From the NCBI GenBank assembly GCA_045126215.1, contig JBGVOD010000036.1, positions 1 to 64,000 of the forward strand: a stretch of 64,000 nt of DNA. Direction: 5' to 3'. The translations under genes and the position numbers were made by a program. Origin of the DNA: SVEL01 sp045126215. Lineage in GTDB: Bacteria > Bacillota > Clostridia > Lachnospirales > Lachnospiraceae. A model generated the notes under the pieces. It searched no databases. It saw only the letters and a list, made by a program, of their open reading frames with translations, and was not told the origin of the DNA. The stretch's first letter is position 1. Every line of letters starts with the position of its first letter. This document shows positions 16,169 through 24,174 of this stretch, piece by piece.

Positions 16169-17332
16169 TTATATTAAACTCTCAATTAAACCAGCGGCTT
16201 TTTTAACACTTCCCGCAGATTGTAATATATTACTCATCTTTTCTACATTTTCAGTCATTTTATAATCAGACATAATTTTATCTGTCAACTCACCAAGTGT
16301 ATCTGCCGTCACATCATTCATTCTAAGCTTCGCACCAAGTCCCAGTTCAGCTACTCTGTCTGCAACAGCAAACTGATCCATATCCAGAGGAATGACCATA
16401 AGCGAGTTTTTAAAAACAAGTCCCTCATTAACACTATTCATACCACCATGCGTAATAAACAATACAGACCTCTTTAACACTTCCAATTGCGGAACAAAGG
16501 GATAAATATAAAAATTCGATGGTATCATACCCAGCTTAGCAATATTGGTATCTTTTCCAACCGACATAATAACCGACACATCAGATTTGTTTTTAAATGA
16601 ATCTATGCAATCTTTATAGAACTGAAAATGATTGTTTTGAAGTGTTCCCAGTGAAATATAAATTATTTTCTCATTCATTTTATCAAAAGGAATTTCTATA
16701 TTTCCTGACCGCGCTCCCAAACATGGTCCCACAAAAACATATCGTTCATCAAAAGAATTACTGTCCTTTTGGAACTCTTTTGCCGTAAATATAATATTTA
16801 GTTCTACAGTAACATCTGTTATTTCTGTAAGCATATTCTGTGTTGATAATTCAATATTCCCACAAACTAGTTTTGTTGCAACCCAGGCAAAAAACTTATT
16901 GTTCAGTAAAGACACCTGTCTATTGTCACTTACAAGTATAGAACCAATGTTTTCTCTACTTACAGCAAAAGTAGAAAACAACCTTACAGCTTTCAAATTC
17001 AGCCTTTGAGCAGCTTCAAAAGCTGTAAAAGTAAAGAACTCATAGATAAGCAAGTCATAGTCTTTGCCTACATCCATTATAGTATTATAGACATATTTCC
17101 ATGCTTTAAGTGCCTTCAAGAAATTTTTTGGCTTTCCATTTTTAAAAGAAATATTATAATCAGCGTCATCTTTATACGGTATAAAAACTGCACCTGTTTC
17201 TTCAATTCTGTCCTTCCATTGATTTGTGAGTATATAAGAAACATTATGACCTCGCTCAACCAATTCCTTTGACAATGGTAACGTGGGATTTACGTGTCCA
17301 CTAAAAGGAACATTAACCATCAAAATTTTCAT
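16169..17332 (-). CDS. MGT-family (GT1) UDP-sugar glycosyltransferase
   Basis: This 387-residue GT-B enzyme is of the macrolide/antibiotic glycosyltransferase family. The N-terminal Rossmann half starts MKILMVNVPFSGHVNPTLPL, whose GHVNP resembles the acceptor-side His motif. The C-terminal half holds the donor-binding block THGGMNSVNEGL and PLDMDQFAVADRV near residues 290-330. Such enzymes transfer glucose or similar sugars to small molecules or lipids. Start at ATG 17332 is set by GGAG 7 nt upstream; the TTG at 17338 overlaps that site. It separates a response regulator from its likely sensor kinase, suggesting its acceptor or product is tied to the signal. Confidence 0.88.
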   Translation of the reverse strand: MKILMVNVPFSGHVNPTLPLSKELVERGHNVSYILTNQWKDRIEETGAVFIPYKDDADYNISFKNGKPKNFLKALKAWKYVYNTIMDVGKDYDLLIYEFFTFTAFEAAQRLNLKAVRLFSTFAVSRENIGSILVSDNRQVSLLNNKFFAWVATKLVCGNIELSTQNMLTEITDVTVELNIIFTAKEFQKDSNSFDERYVFVGPCLGARSGNIEIPFDKMNEKIIYISLGTLQNNHFQFYKDCIDSFKNKSDVSVIMSVGKDTNIAKLGMIPSNFYIYPFVPQLEVLKRSVLFITHGGMNSVNEGLVFKNSLMVIPLDMDQFAVADRVAELGLGAKLRMNDVTADTLGELTDKIMSDYKMTENVEKMSNILQSAGSVKKAAGLIESLI

Positions 17333-17368
17333 AACCAAACTCCTCTTTTTTCTACTTTAAGCAGAATA

Positions 17369-18052
17369 TTACGCCTCAAAGCGATACCCAACTCCTCTTA
17401 ATGTAACGAGAAATTTCCTATATTCTCCAAGACTGCTTCTAAGTAACTTAATATGAGTATCAAGTGTTCTATCATCACCATAATAGTCATATCCCCATAC
17501 ATCTGTAATAAGCTTTTCACGGGTAAGTGCTATTCCCTTATTTCTAACAAGATAAAACAAAAGGTCATATTCTTTTGGAGTCATATCAACCTTTTCGTTG
17601 TTTATGTATACTATTCTACTGGTAAAATCAATCTTTAAACCTTCTCTTTCAAATACTACATGTTCATCTGACATCTCATGTTTCGCATTCTTTTTATTTC
17701 TGGTAATAACCACATTAACTCTCATCATCAATTCCTTTGGCGAAAAAGGTTTTGCTACATAATCATCTACGCCAAGTTCAAATCCATGTAGCTTATCATA
17801 TTCTTCACCTCTGGCTGATAACATAATAATTGGAATATCCTTAATCTTCTTAATCTCTTTGCAGGTAGAAAAGCCATCAAGAAAAGGCATCATAATATCA
17901 AGAATAACAAGATCATAATCATTTAGCTTTACCTTTTCAATTGCTTTTGCTCCATCATCAGCCTCATCAATATCGTATCCTTCAAATACAGCATACTTCT
18001 TGATAATTACTCTAATCTTCTCCTCATCATCAACAATAAGTATTTTGCTCAT
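17369..18052 (-). CDS. OmpR/PhoB-family response regulator
   Basis: This 227-residue DNA-binding regulator has a receiver domain at 1-~118 with the acidic pocket DDE (8-10), phospho-acceptor Asp52 in VILDIMMP, and the conserved Lys in VAKPFSP; a winged-helix effector domain occupies ~130-227 (TPKEYDLLFYL, GYRFEA). Start at ATG 18052 is set by AAAGGTGA 5 nt upstream, rather than the GTG at 18061. It is the first gene of the cluster and follows the tandem repeats at 18194-18500, which may be its binding or leader region. Its partner kinase is probably 14172-15692. Confidence 0.93.
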   Translation of the reverse strand: MSKILIVDDEEKIRVIIKKYAVFEGYDIDEADDGAKAIEKVKLNDYDLVILDIMMPFLDGFSTCKEIKKIKDIPIIMLSARGEEYDKLHGFELGVDDYVAKPFSPKELMMRVNVVITRNKKNAKHEMSDEHVVFEREGLKIDFTSRIVYINNEKVDMTPKEYDLLFYLVRNKGIALTREKLITDVWGYDYYGDDRTLDTHIKLLRSSLGEYRKFLVTLRGVGYRFEA

Positions 18053-18193
18053 ATCTTTCACCTTTCAAAACTAATGTATGAATCTATTTTATAACATTTT
18101 ATCCCCATTGTGTGATATTTTTGTGAAATTTTGCATATTAAAATATTAGAGTTTTTATACAGATTAATGTTTCTGAAAAGGTTCAACAAAAAA

Positions 18194-18500
18194 TTTCGGC
18201 TAACACAAGCTAAAACAAGACTATAAAGCCGAAAATATCTAGTGTAACAAGCTACATAAAAGAGAAATAACAAGAATATTTCGGCTAACACAAGCTAATT
18301 CAAGACTGTAAAGCCGAAAATATCTAGTGTAACAAGCTATATAAAATATAAATATTAAGGATTTTTCGGCTATAGTAAGCTAAATCAAAACTATAAAGCC
18401 GAAAATATCAGAATATACAAATAATAGTAAAAAGAAAACAAGAGAAATAATAAGGATTTTCGGCTAGGACAAGTTAAAACAAGACTTCAAAGCCGAAAAA
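18194..18500. repeat. Four tandem ~85-bp repeats, each an inverted repeat
   Basis: Units begin with TTTCGGCT at 18194, 18279, 18364 and 18458, giving periods of 85, 85 and 94 bp. Each has the matching arm AGCCGAAA about 25 nt later, so each unit can form an 8-bp stem with a 25-nt loop; units also share the core (A)AAGCTAAA-like and TCTAGTGTAACAAGCT segments, which decay in units 3 and 4. The array fills most of the 515 nt between the response-regulator start and the thrC terminator and contains no credible gene. Unit 1, read toward the regulator, is followed by TTTTTT and looks like a terminator. Confidence 0.85.
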
Positions 18501-18545
18501 AGGCTGCGCCCAGACGAATTAAAATCGTCAGAGCAACAGCCTTCA
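18495..18545 (-). terminator. Rho-independent terminator of thrC
   Basis: On the - strand, 22 nt after the thrC stop, AAGGCTG pairs with CAGCCTT around an inner TGACGA/TCGTC stem; a run of six T follows. It separates thrC from the tandem repeats. Confidence 0.85.
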
Positions 18546-18567
18546 AAAAACTTGAATTATATACCAA

Positions 18568-20052
18568 TTATATACCAAGGAACTTCTTTACGATAGCTTC
18601 CATTTCATTTACTTCAACAACTGTGTCATGAAGTACAGGAGCTGTTCTTATTTCTTCAATAGCATTTGGAACTGAAACATTACCAAGCTTTGAAAGTTCA
18701 TCAACTAATTCAAAATCTCCCATTGCATCATACTTAGGGTCAATTGCATTCATTACACTTCTTGTGAACTTGAATGGACTAGCTGTAGAAGCAATGATTG
18801 TTTTTGTATTATCATTTGTATCCTTCTTATATTTCTTATATACTTCTGCAGCAACTGCTGTATGTGTATCAATAACATATCCTGTTGATTCATAAATGTC
18901 TTTAATTACTTTTGCTGTTTCAGCTTCTGTAGAGTAGTTTCCGTAGAAATCCTTAAGTTCAGCTTTCATAGCATCTGTAATTTCATACTTACCTGTTGTA
19001 TTTAATGACTTCATAAGCTCTGCATTCTTTGTGTCATCACAACCAGCAATCTTATAAATAAGTCTTTCAAGGTTGCTAGAAATAAGAATATCCATTGATG
19101 GAGATGTTGTAAGAATGAAATCTCTGTTCTTATCATAGCTTCCTGTTGTAAAGAAGTCATATAATACCTTGTTGTCATTTGATGCACAAATAAGTTTATC
19201 AATTGGAAGACCCATATTTTTTGCATAGTAAGCTGCAAGAATATTTCCAAAATTACCTGTTGGAACAACAACATTGATCTTCTCGCCAGATTCGATTTCG
19301 CCCTCGTTTAATAACTTAGCATAAGAATATACATAGTAAACAACCTGTGGTACTAATCTACCAATGTTGATTGAATTTGCTGATGAGAACTGGAATCCTG
19401 CTTCATCCATCTCTTTTGCAAGTTCTTTGTTTCCAAAGATTGCCTTAACACCACTCTGTGCCTGATCAAAGTTACCTTTAATACCTACTACGAAAGTATT
19501 TTTTCCCTTCTGTGTAACCATCTGTTTTTCCTGGATTGGACTAACGCCTCCCTTTGGATAAAAAACAACGATTTTTGTATTTTCAACATCTGCGAAGCCT
19601 GCAAGAGCAGCCTTACCTGTATCACCAGAAGTAGCTGTAAGAATAACAATATCATTCTTTACATTATTCTTCTTTGCTGATGTGATAAGTAAATGTGGCA
19701 AAATAGATAAAGCCATATCCTTGAACGCAATTGTTGGTCCGTGGAATAATTCTAAATAATATGCTCCATCTGCCTTTACAAGAGGTGCAATTTCTTCTGT
19801 ATCAAACTTTGAATCATATGCTCTTTCAATACAGTTCTTGAGTTCTTCTTCAGTAAAATCTGTAAGGAACTCTTTCATTACTGCATATGCAACTTCTTTG
19901 TATGACATTGTCTTTAAATCATCAATGCTAACATTAAGTTTAGGTAATGTTACAGGAACAAATAATCCTCCATCACTAGCAAGACCTTTTAAAATAGCCT
20001 GTGAAGCTGTTACAGTTTCATTGCTTCTTGTGCTCTTATACATTACTTCCAT
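18568..20052 (-). CDS. thrC: Threonine synthase
   Basis: PLP enzyme converting O-phosphohomoserine to threonine. It has 494 residues, matching the longer E. coli/yeast-type ThrC. Lys111 in HGPTIAFKDMAL is the cofactor lysine; TATSGDTGKAAL and the PTGNFGNILAAYYA block bind phosphate and PLP. Start at ATG 20052 is set by AGAGG 7 nt upstream; a longer frame to 20073 is out of register with the ribosome site. It is a single gene with a likely promoter at 20099-20127 and its own terminator. Confidence 0.96.
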   Translation of the reverse strand: MEVMYKSTRSNETVTASQAILKGLASDGGLFVPVTLPKLNVSIDDLKTMSYKEVAYAVMKEFLTDFTEEELKNCIERAYDSKFDTEEIAPLVKADGAYYLELFHGPTIAFKDMALSILPHLLITSAKKNNVKNDIVILTATSGDTGKAALAGFADVENTKIVVFYPKGGVSPIQEKQMVTQKGKNTFVVGIKGNFDQAQSGVKAIFGNKELAKEMDEAGFQFSSANSINIGRLVPQVVYYVYSYAKLLNEGEIESGEKINVVVPTGNFGNILAAYYAKNMGLPIDKLICASNDNKVLYDFFTTGSYDKNRDFILTTSPSMDILISSNLERLIYKIAGCDDTKNAELMKSLNTTGKYEITDAMKAELKDFYGNYSTEAETAKVIKDIYESTGYVIDTHTAVAAEVYKKYKKDTNDNTKTIIASTASPFKFTRSVMNAIDPKYDAMGDFELVDELSKLGNVSVPNAIEEIRTAPVLHDTVVEVNEMEAIVKKFLGI

Positions 20053-20098
20053 GTTTATACCTCTTTCTCTCATTTGGTTTGAAATTTAATCAAAGTTT

Positions 20099-20127
20099 AT
20101 AATAGCATACCTTCATATCTTAAACAA
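20099..20127 (-). promoter_or_regulatory. Possible promoter of thrC
   Basis: TTGTTT (20122-20127), 17-nt spacer, TATTAT (20099-20104) on the - strand, overlapping the end of the upstream gene and 47 nt before the thrC start. It is imperfect in both boxes. Confidence 0.45.
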
Positions 20128-20917
20128 GCTTAAAATTAATAAGTTTATCTGATATTTTTATTTCATCATAAACTTTCTGGTATTCTTTGTCATCATAATT
20201 CTCAATATAATTCTTAGAATAGTTTATTTTAAGTCCTTTATTTTCAAGAATATCAACAGCTTTATTATATGCTATTGCTGCCTTATCTTCATTTTTATAT
20301 TTCCCCACAATATAATCACCATTTATATGAATTTTTGTGACATATGTATCTCTGCCATTTTCAGTAACCTTTGTTACACCATTATATCTGTTGATTATCT
20401 TGATATTTTTATATCTGAAATCCAAATTGTCACCATTTACAAACTCATAATCTTTTCCAGCTACAGCAAAATTTTTTATACCATATCTGTTAAGGATATT
20501 AATCTGCATTCCATAATCTGCAACAAACAAGTGATTCCCTCTTTTCATAATCTTATGATTTGCATAAAAAAACAAATCATCAACATCAAATTTATATGGC
20601 CATTCATCGTCATAGTAATATTCAAAATACTTCTCTTTTAGATAAATTGGATTTTTAAAATACATCCCATTATCCCTGAAATTAATAAGAGATACCCACT
20701 TTTCAAAATCTAGTATTCGTTTTTTAGTTTTATAATCATCCAAAGAAATAGCAGGAGTATTTATCAACATACCTGCCTCAACATATGCCTCATGAGCCTC
20801 ATCCTCCGTCTCAAAACTCCCAAGACTTATATGTTTATTTTTAAAAGTGATAGACGACCTATAATATATATCACCACTTTTTTTCTTTGCGATAAATACA
20901 CCTGCTTTTAATTTCAT
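20120..20917 (-). CDS. AP2-domain protein with degenerate HNH-like core
   Basis: This 265-residue protein has two AP2/integrase-type DNA-binding repeats, at ~5-48 (GVFIAKKKSGDIYYR, SLGSFETEDEAHEAY) and ~179-225 (GVTKVTENGRDTYVTKI, KYKNEDKAAIAYNKA). Between them, ~118-178, is a block with the layout of HNH homing endonucleases, including NGDNLDFRYKNIKI at 161-174. In active enzymes a His precedes the xNGD turn; here the equivalent position is Phe159, so nuclease activity is unlikely. It resembles a homing-endonuclease descendant kept as a DNA-binding protein. It starts 13 nt after the G3E GTPase gene and appears co-transcribed with it. Confidence 0.65.
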   Translation of the reverse strand: MKLKAGVFIAKKKSGDIYYRSSITFKNKHISLGSFETEDEAHEAYVEAGMLINTPAISLDDYKTKKRILDFEKWVSLINFRDNGMYFKNPIYLKEKYFEYYYDDEWPYKFDVDDLFFYANHKIMKRGNHLFVADYGMQINILNRYGIKNFAVAGKDYEFVNGDNLDFRYKNIKIINRYNGVTKVTENGRDTYVTKIHINGDYIVGKYKNEDKAAIAYNKAVDILENKGLKINYSKNYIENYDDKEYQKVYDEIKISDKLINFKLV

Positions 20918-20930
20918 CTTGTACCCCGTA

Positions 20931-21884
20931 CTAAACCATACTTACCATTGGATTTTTCATTGGTTCAACTTTTTCTACGCTTTCAGCATAAAGCACTGGT
21001 CCTTCATTGCCATATTCATTTCTATATTCAAACTTTATCTCAGCAATAATCATAACAGTATCTTTATTTTCAAGACGTCTGGCTTCTTTTGTCTTACACA
21101 TAATACCCATATATACAATATCATCTGCACAACATGTCATTGCCGGTCTTCCAGCTGCAAAGAAATTCTTTGACATTGTAGGGTCTTTCATAACCATTGT
21201 TTTAACCTTGAATTTCTTTCCATTATATCTGTCAGGTGTCTGCCATAAATCAAGATAAAATATACCATAATCCTCATCCTTTATCTCAATTAAATCGGCA
21301 TGTACATCATATGGTAAATCTTCATCTGTAATTGGAACATCTACCTCACCATTTTCATTTTCAAAAACAATGCTTATATTTGGATTTATTCCAAGAATAC
21401 TTCTCTTGAAACCATTGAGTTTTTCCTCCTGATGGCATCTGTTCATAATAAGAAGCTCTGAGCCTCTTATCATATCTGCAAAAAGAGAACGCATATTATT
21501 GAAATATGTTTCAAATGTAACACCGTCAACAATAACTATCTGCTGTCCTATCTGCCAATTATCAGGAAGCTTACTTGAGATATCCTTTGCACTCCAGATA
21601 CCATTATATTCTATAACTATTCTTTCAGGATTATATTCACTATCAAGCTTTGCTAATTTTTCTTTACAAAACTCTTCTTCCTCATCTATGACAACCATCC
21701 TAGTATTTGCCTCTGCAAGAAGCTCGTCCTCATACTCTTCCATACCTTCTTCACAGACAAGCAACAAAGATTCTTCGTCAATCTGAAAATAATCCTGACC
21801 TAATGTATACTTGATAAACTGCGACTTTCCACTCTCAAGGAATCCACATATTACATATACCTGTTTTTTTTCTACAAAGCTCAT
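20931..21884 (-). CDS. CobW/G3E GTPase-like protein with extra C-terminal domain
   Basis: 317 residues. The N-terminal half has a G3E-type P-loop GFLESGKS (14-21) and DGVTFETYF, but the CxCC metal motif of true CobW proteins is absent. The C-terminal ~120 residues (LDLWQTPDRYNGKKFKVK, RPAMTCCADDIVYMG) resemble the C-terminal region of TIGR03943/YcgQ-like proteins, which are linked to CobW genes in bacterial zinc physiology. A role beside the His-rich GTPase upstream (21930-23165) in zinc or other metal allocation is therefore likely but inferred. Confidence 0.7.
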   Translation of the reverse strand: MSFVEKKQVYVICGFLESGKSQFIKYTLGQDYFQIDEESLLLVCEEGMEEYEDELLAEANTRMVVIDEEEEFCKEKLAKLDSEYNPERIVIEYNGIWSAKDISSKLPDNWQIGQQIVIVDGVTFETYFNNMRSLFADMIRGSELLIMNRCHQEEKLNGFKRSILGINPNISIVFENENGEVDVPITDEDLPYDVHADLIEIKDEDYGIFYLDLWQTPDRYNGKKFKVKTMVMKDPTMSKNFFAAGRPAMTCCADDIVYMGIMCKTKEARRLENKDTVMIIAEIKFEYRNEYGNEGPVLYAESVEKVEPMKNPMVSMV

Positions 21885-21929
21885 ATGTTACCTAACCTTT
21901 CTTTCAAGAACTCCTCTACATTCATTGTT

Positions 21930-23165
21930 CTATCGCATAAAAATATCTTCTAATTCTTCCTCTGTATATCCTGCAGCTATAACACATACTTTTCCAATAT
22001 AGTCAGCTGCACCATATCTTATATCAATCTGTCCCGGTACATAATCAAAATAGATGAACTGGTCACTCTCTGCATCTTTAACAATACCTTTTGAACGAAG
22101 AATTGTTCCCTTTTCCTCTTTCTCAAATGAATTTAAAATAGCCTCTAATGATGCTTTAGTGTATGATTTTGTAGTCTCTGTTCCCCAGCTTGTAAATACA
22201 TCATCTGCATGATGGTGATGATGCTCGTGATCATGATGATGTCCACAGCAACATTCTTCTCCATCTTCATGGTGGTGATGATGTTCATGACAGCATTCTT
22301 CTCCGTCTTCATGGTGGTGATGATGTTCATGACAGCATTCTTCTCCGTCTTCATGGTGATGATGTTCATGACAGCATTCTTCTCCATCTTCATGGTGATG
22401 ATGTTCGTGACAGCATTCTTCTCCATCTTCATGATGGTGATAATGTTCGTGACAACATTCTTCTCCATCTTCATGATGGTGATGATGTTCGTGACAGCAT
22501 TCTTCTCCATCTTCATGATGATGATGTTCATGTTCTTCTTCAACTTCCTTAAGCATATCTGCTGCTGAAGATGTATTACTTAATGCTTTTATAAGAATCT
22601 CATCTTCAAGTGATGCTACAGGTGTTGTAACTATTGCTGCTCTATCATTTATTTCTTTTATTAGCCCTAAAGCTTCTTCGGCCTTACCTTCTTTTGCAAT
22701 ATCTGTTCTGCTAAGAATAATTGTATTTGCATTTTCAATCTGATCCTTATAGAATTCACCAAAATTCTTAAGATACATCTTGCACTTTGTCACATCAGCT
22801 ACAACAACTTTGTAGCAAATCTGTAAATCTAAATCAGATGATACATTTTTAATAGCCTTTTCGACATCTGACAATTTGCCGACACCTGAAGGCTCGATTA
22901 TTATTCTATCTGGATGATAAGTATCAACTACTTCTTTAAGAGATGTAGAAAAATCACCTACTAATGAACAACAGATACATCCTGAATTCATCTCCTTGAT
23001 TTCAATACCTGCGTCCTTAAGGAATCCTCCATCAATACCAATCTCACCAAACTCATTCTCAATAAGAACAACATTTTCATTTTTGTATGCATGTCCTAAT
23101 AAGTGCTTAATAAGAGTTGTCTTTCCAGCTCCCAAAAAACCTGAAATAATATCAACTTTTACCAT
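21930..23165 (-). CDS. CobW/ZNG1-type GTPase with long His/Cys-rich repeat insert
   Basis: G3E GTPase acting as a metal chaperone, probably for zinc. It has 411 residues: Walker A GFLGAGKTT (9-17), the metal-transfer motif CICC (63-66), switch/Walker B EPSGVG, base-recognition SRTD, and a CobW C-terminal domain from ~340. Residues ~210-320 hold seven near-identical modules of the form HEHHHH(H)-EDGEECC plus a final HHHDHEHHHHH, giving dozens of His and 14 Cys from the CC pairs. The DNA is correspondingly a tandem repeat (about 22200-22535). Start ATG follows AAAGGAAG. It pairs with a second GTPase downstream. Confidence 0.9.
   Translation of the reverse strand: MVKVDIISGFLGAGKTTLIKHLLGHAYKNENVVLIENEFGEIGIDGGFLKDAGIEIKEMNSGCICCSLVGDFSTSLKEVVDTYHPDRIIIEPSGVGKLSDVEKAIKNVSSDLDLQICYKVVVADVTKCKMYLKNFGEFYKDQIENANTIILSRTDIAKEGKAEEALGLIKEINDRAAIVTTPVASLEDEILIKALSNTSSAADMLKEVEEEHEHHHHEDGEECCHEHHHHHEDGEECCHEHYHHHEDGEECCHEHHHHEDGEECCHEHHHHEDGEECCHEHHHHHEDGEECCHEHHHHHEDGEECCCGHHHDHEHHHHHADDVFTSWGTETTKSYTKASLEAILNSFEKEEKGTILRSKGIVKDAESDQFIYFDYVPGQIDIRYGAADYIGKVCVIAAGYTEEELEDIFMR
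22200..22535 (-). repeat. Coding tandem repeat (39-42 bp units) in the CobW-like gene
   Basis: Seven head-to-tail copies of 39 or 42 bp encode the HEHHHH-EDGEECC modules. Units differ by single CAT/CAC codon gains and a few silent changes, so the array probably varies in length by slippage or recombination. It creates several open shadow frames on both strands that are not genes. Confidence 0.9.
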
Positions 23166-23324
23166 TACAATACTTCCTTTCTATAAAAAGCTTCTTTATA
23201 ACTAACAAATAACTACAACCTCGTATTTTACCATTTTTTTCTCTTATAATCAATGAACTATTTATTAACAAAAATCTAATATTTAAATAAAAACTAATTT
23301 CAGAAGGAAATCTGAATATATGCT

Positions 23325-24113
23325 TTACATTATTCTTTGTAAATTTTTCCACATAAAAAGAATAGCTATAATAAGAATGATTAATAATATTATTTTTATA
23401 ATTCTAAGATCTCTATCTATTGATGAATTAACCCTTCTATACCACATAGTATCTGGTGAGACTGTATAAAAAAACTCTCTAAACATTCTATTCTCAGGAT
23501 CAGCTTCTACTGCTATTTTTATCATATCATATGTTTTCTGTTTCTTTCCCATTCCCTGATATGCTTTTGCCATAAGATAATACCACATGGCATTTCTTTC
23601 TTCGACACATTCAAGAATAGATATTGCAGCATCAAAATTATAGTTTCTCATACATTCCGAAGCCTTCACATAAAGAGCCGCAACCGTCTTGTTTTGGTAG
23701 TATTTTTCATTATCATTTGCTCTTTTATATTTTGTATATTCATTTGCTGAATATGCAGTGCTTTCGAATTCTTTATCTTTAATATCATCTGATTTAAAAT
23801 CTTTTTCTTTAAAATCATTTTTTTTAGAATTATTCTTTTTAGAATTATTCTTTTTTGAGCCATTTTCTTTTGAATCATCGCCATTATAATCATAGCTTTG
23901 AAACATATATTTGTTTTTCTTACCTGCTCTTATATCACATATGTTTTCATATGCTTCCTGAACTTCTTCAAATTTTTTCTTGAGTTCATCCGCATTTTTT
24001 GAATCAACATTCTCATCAGGATGGTATTTTCTTATTAATTCCCTATATCTCTTTTTAATAACCTTTTCACTATCATTTTCTTTTACACCTAGTACTTTAT
24101 ACGGATTTTTCAT
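23325..24113 (-). CDS. Membrane-anchored J-domain (DnaJ-like) protein
   Basis: This 262-residue co-chaperone-like protein has an N-terminal J domain (1-~65) with the HPD triad in KYHPDENVD, a low-complexity Lys/Asn/Ser linker with repeated KKN(S/D) units (~90-130), a helical TPR-like region (~150-225) and one C-terminal transmembrane helix (IILLIILIIAILFMW). J domains stimulate Hsp70 (DnaK) ATPase; the anchor would recruit DnaK to the membrane. Start at ATG 24113 is set by GGGAAGG just upstream; the longer frame to 24185 would overlap leuS. It lies 61 nt after leuS. Confidence 0.85.
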   Translation of the reverse strand: MKNPYKVLGVKENDSEKVIKKRYRELIRKYHPDENVDSKNADELKKKFEEVQEAYENICDIRAGKKNKYMFQSYDYNGDDSKENGSKKNNSKKNNSKKNDFKEKDFKSDDIKDKEFESTAYSANEYTKYKRANDNEKYYQNKTVAALYVKASECMRNYNFDAAISILECVEERNAMWYYLMAKAYQGMGKKQKTYDMIKIAVEADPENRMFREFFYTVSPDTMWYRRVNSSIDRDLRIIKIILLIILIIAILFMWKNLQRIM

Positions 24114-24174
24114 AAACCTTCCCCTATAATCCAAAAGAAGCACATCAATACGATATGCCTCTTTTAGTATTCTG

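Noticed and set aside
18058..18291. 77-residue frame across the tandem repeat on the - strand
   Set aside because: It overlaps the regulator's leader and repeat DNA, has no ribosome site and is broken by other repeat units.
18194..18500. CRISPR-like array
   Set aside because: Units are ~85 bp and mostly conserved throughout, with no unique spacers and no cas genes nearby.
22145..22568. Met-rich open frames on both strands over the CobW repeat region
   Set aside because: They are shadows of the HEHHHH-EDGEECC coding repeat read in other frames; no ribosome site and no independent start.
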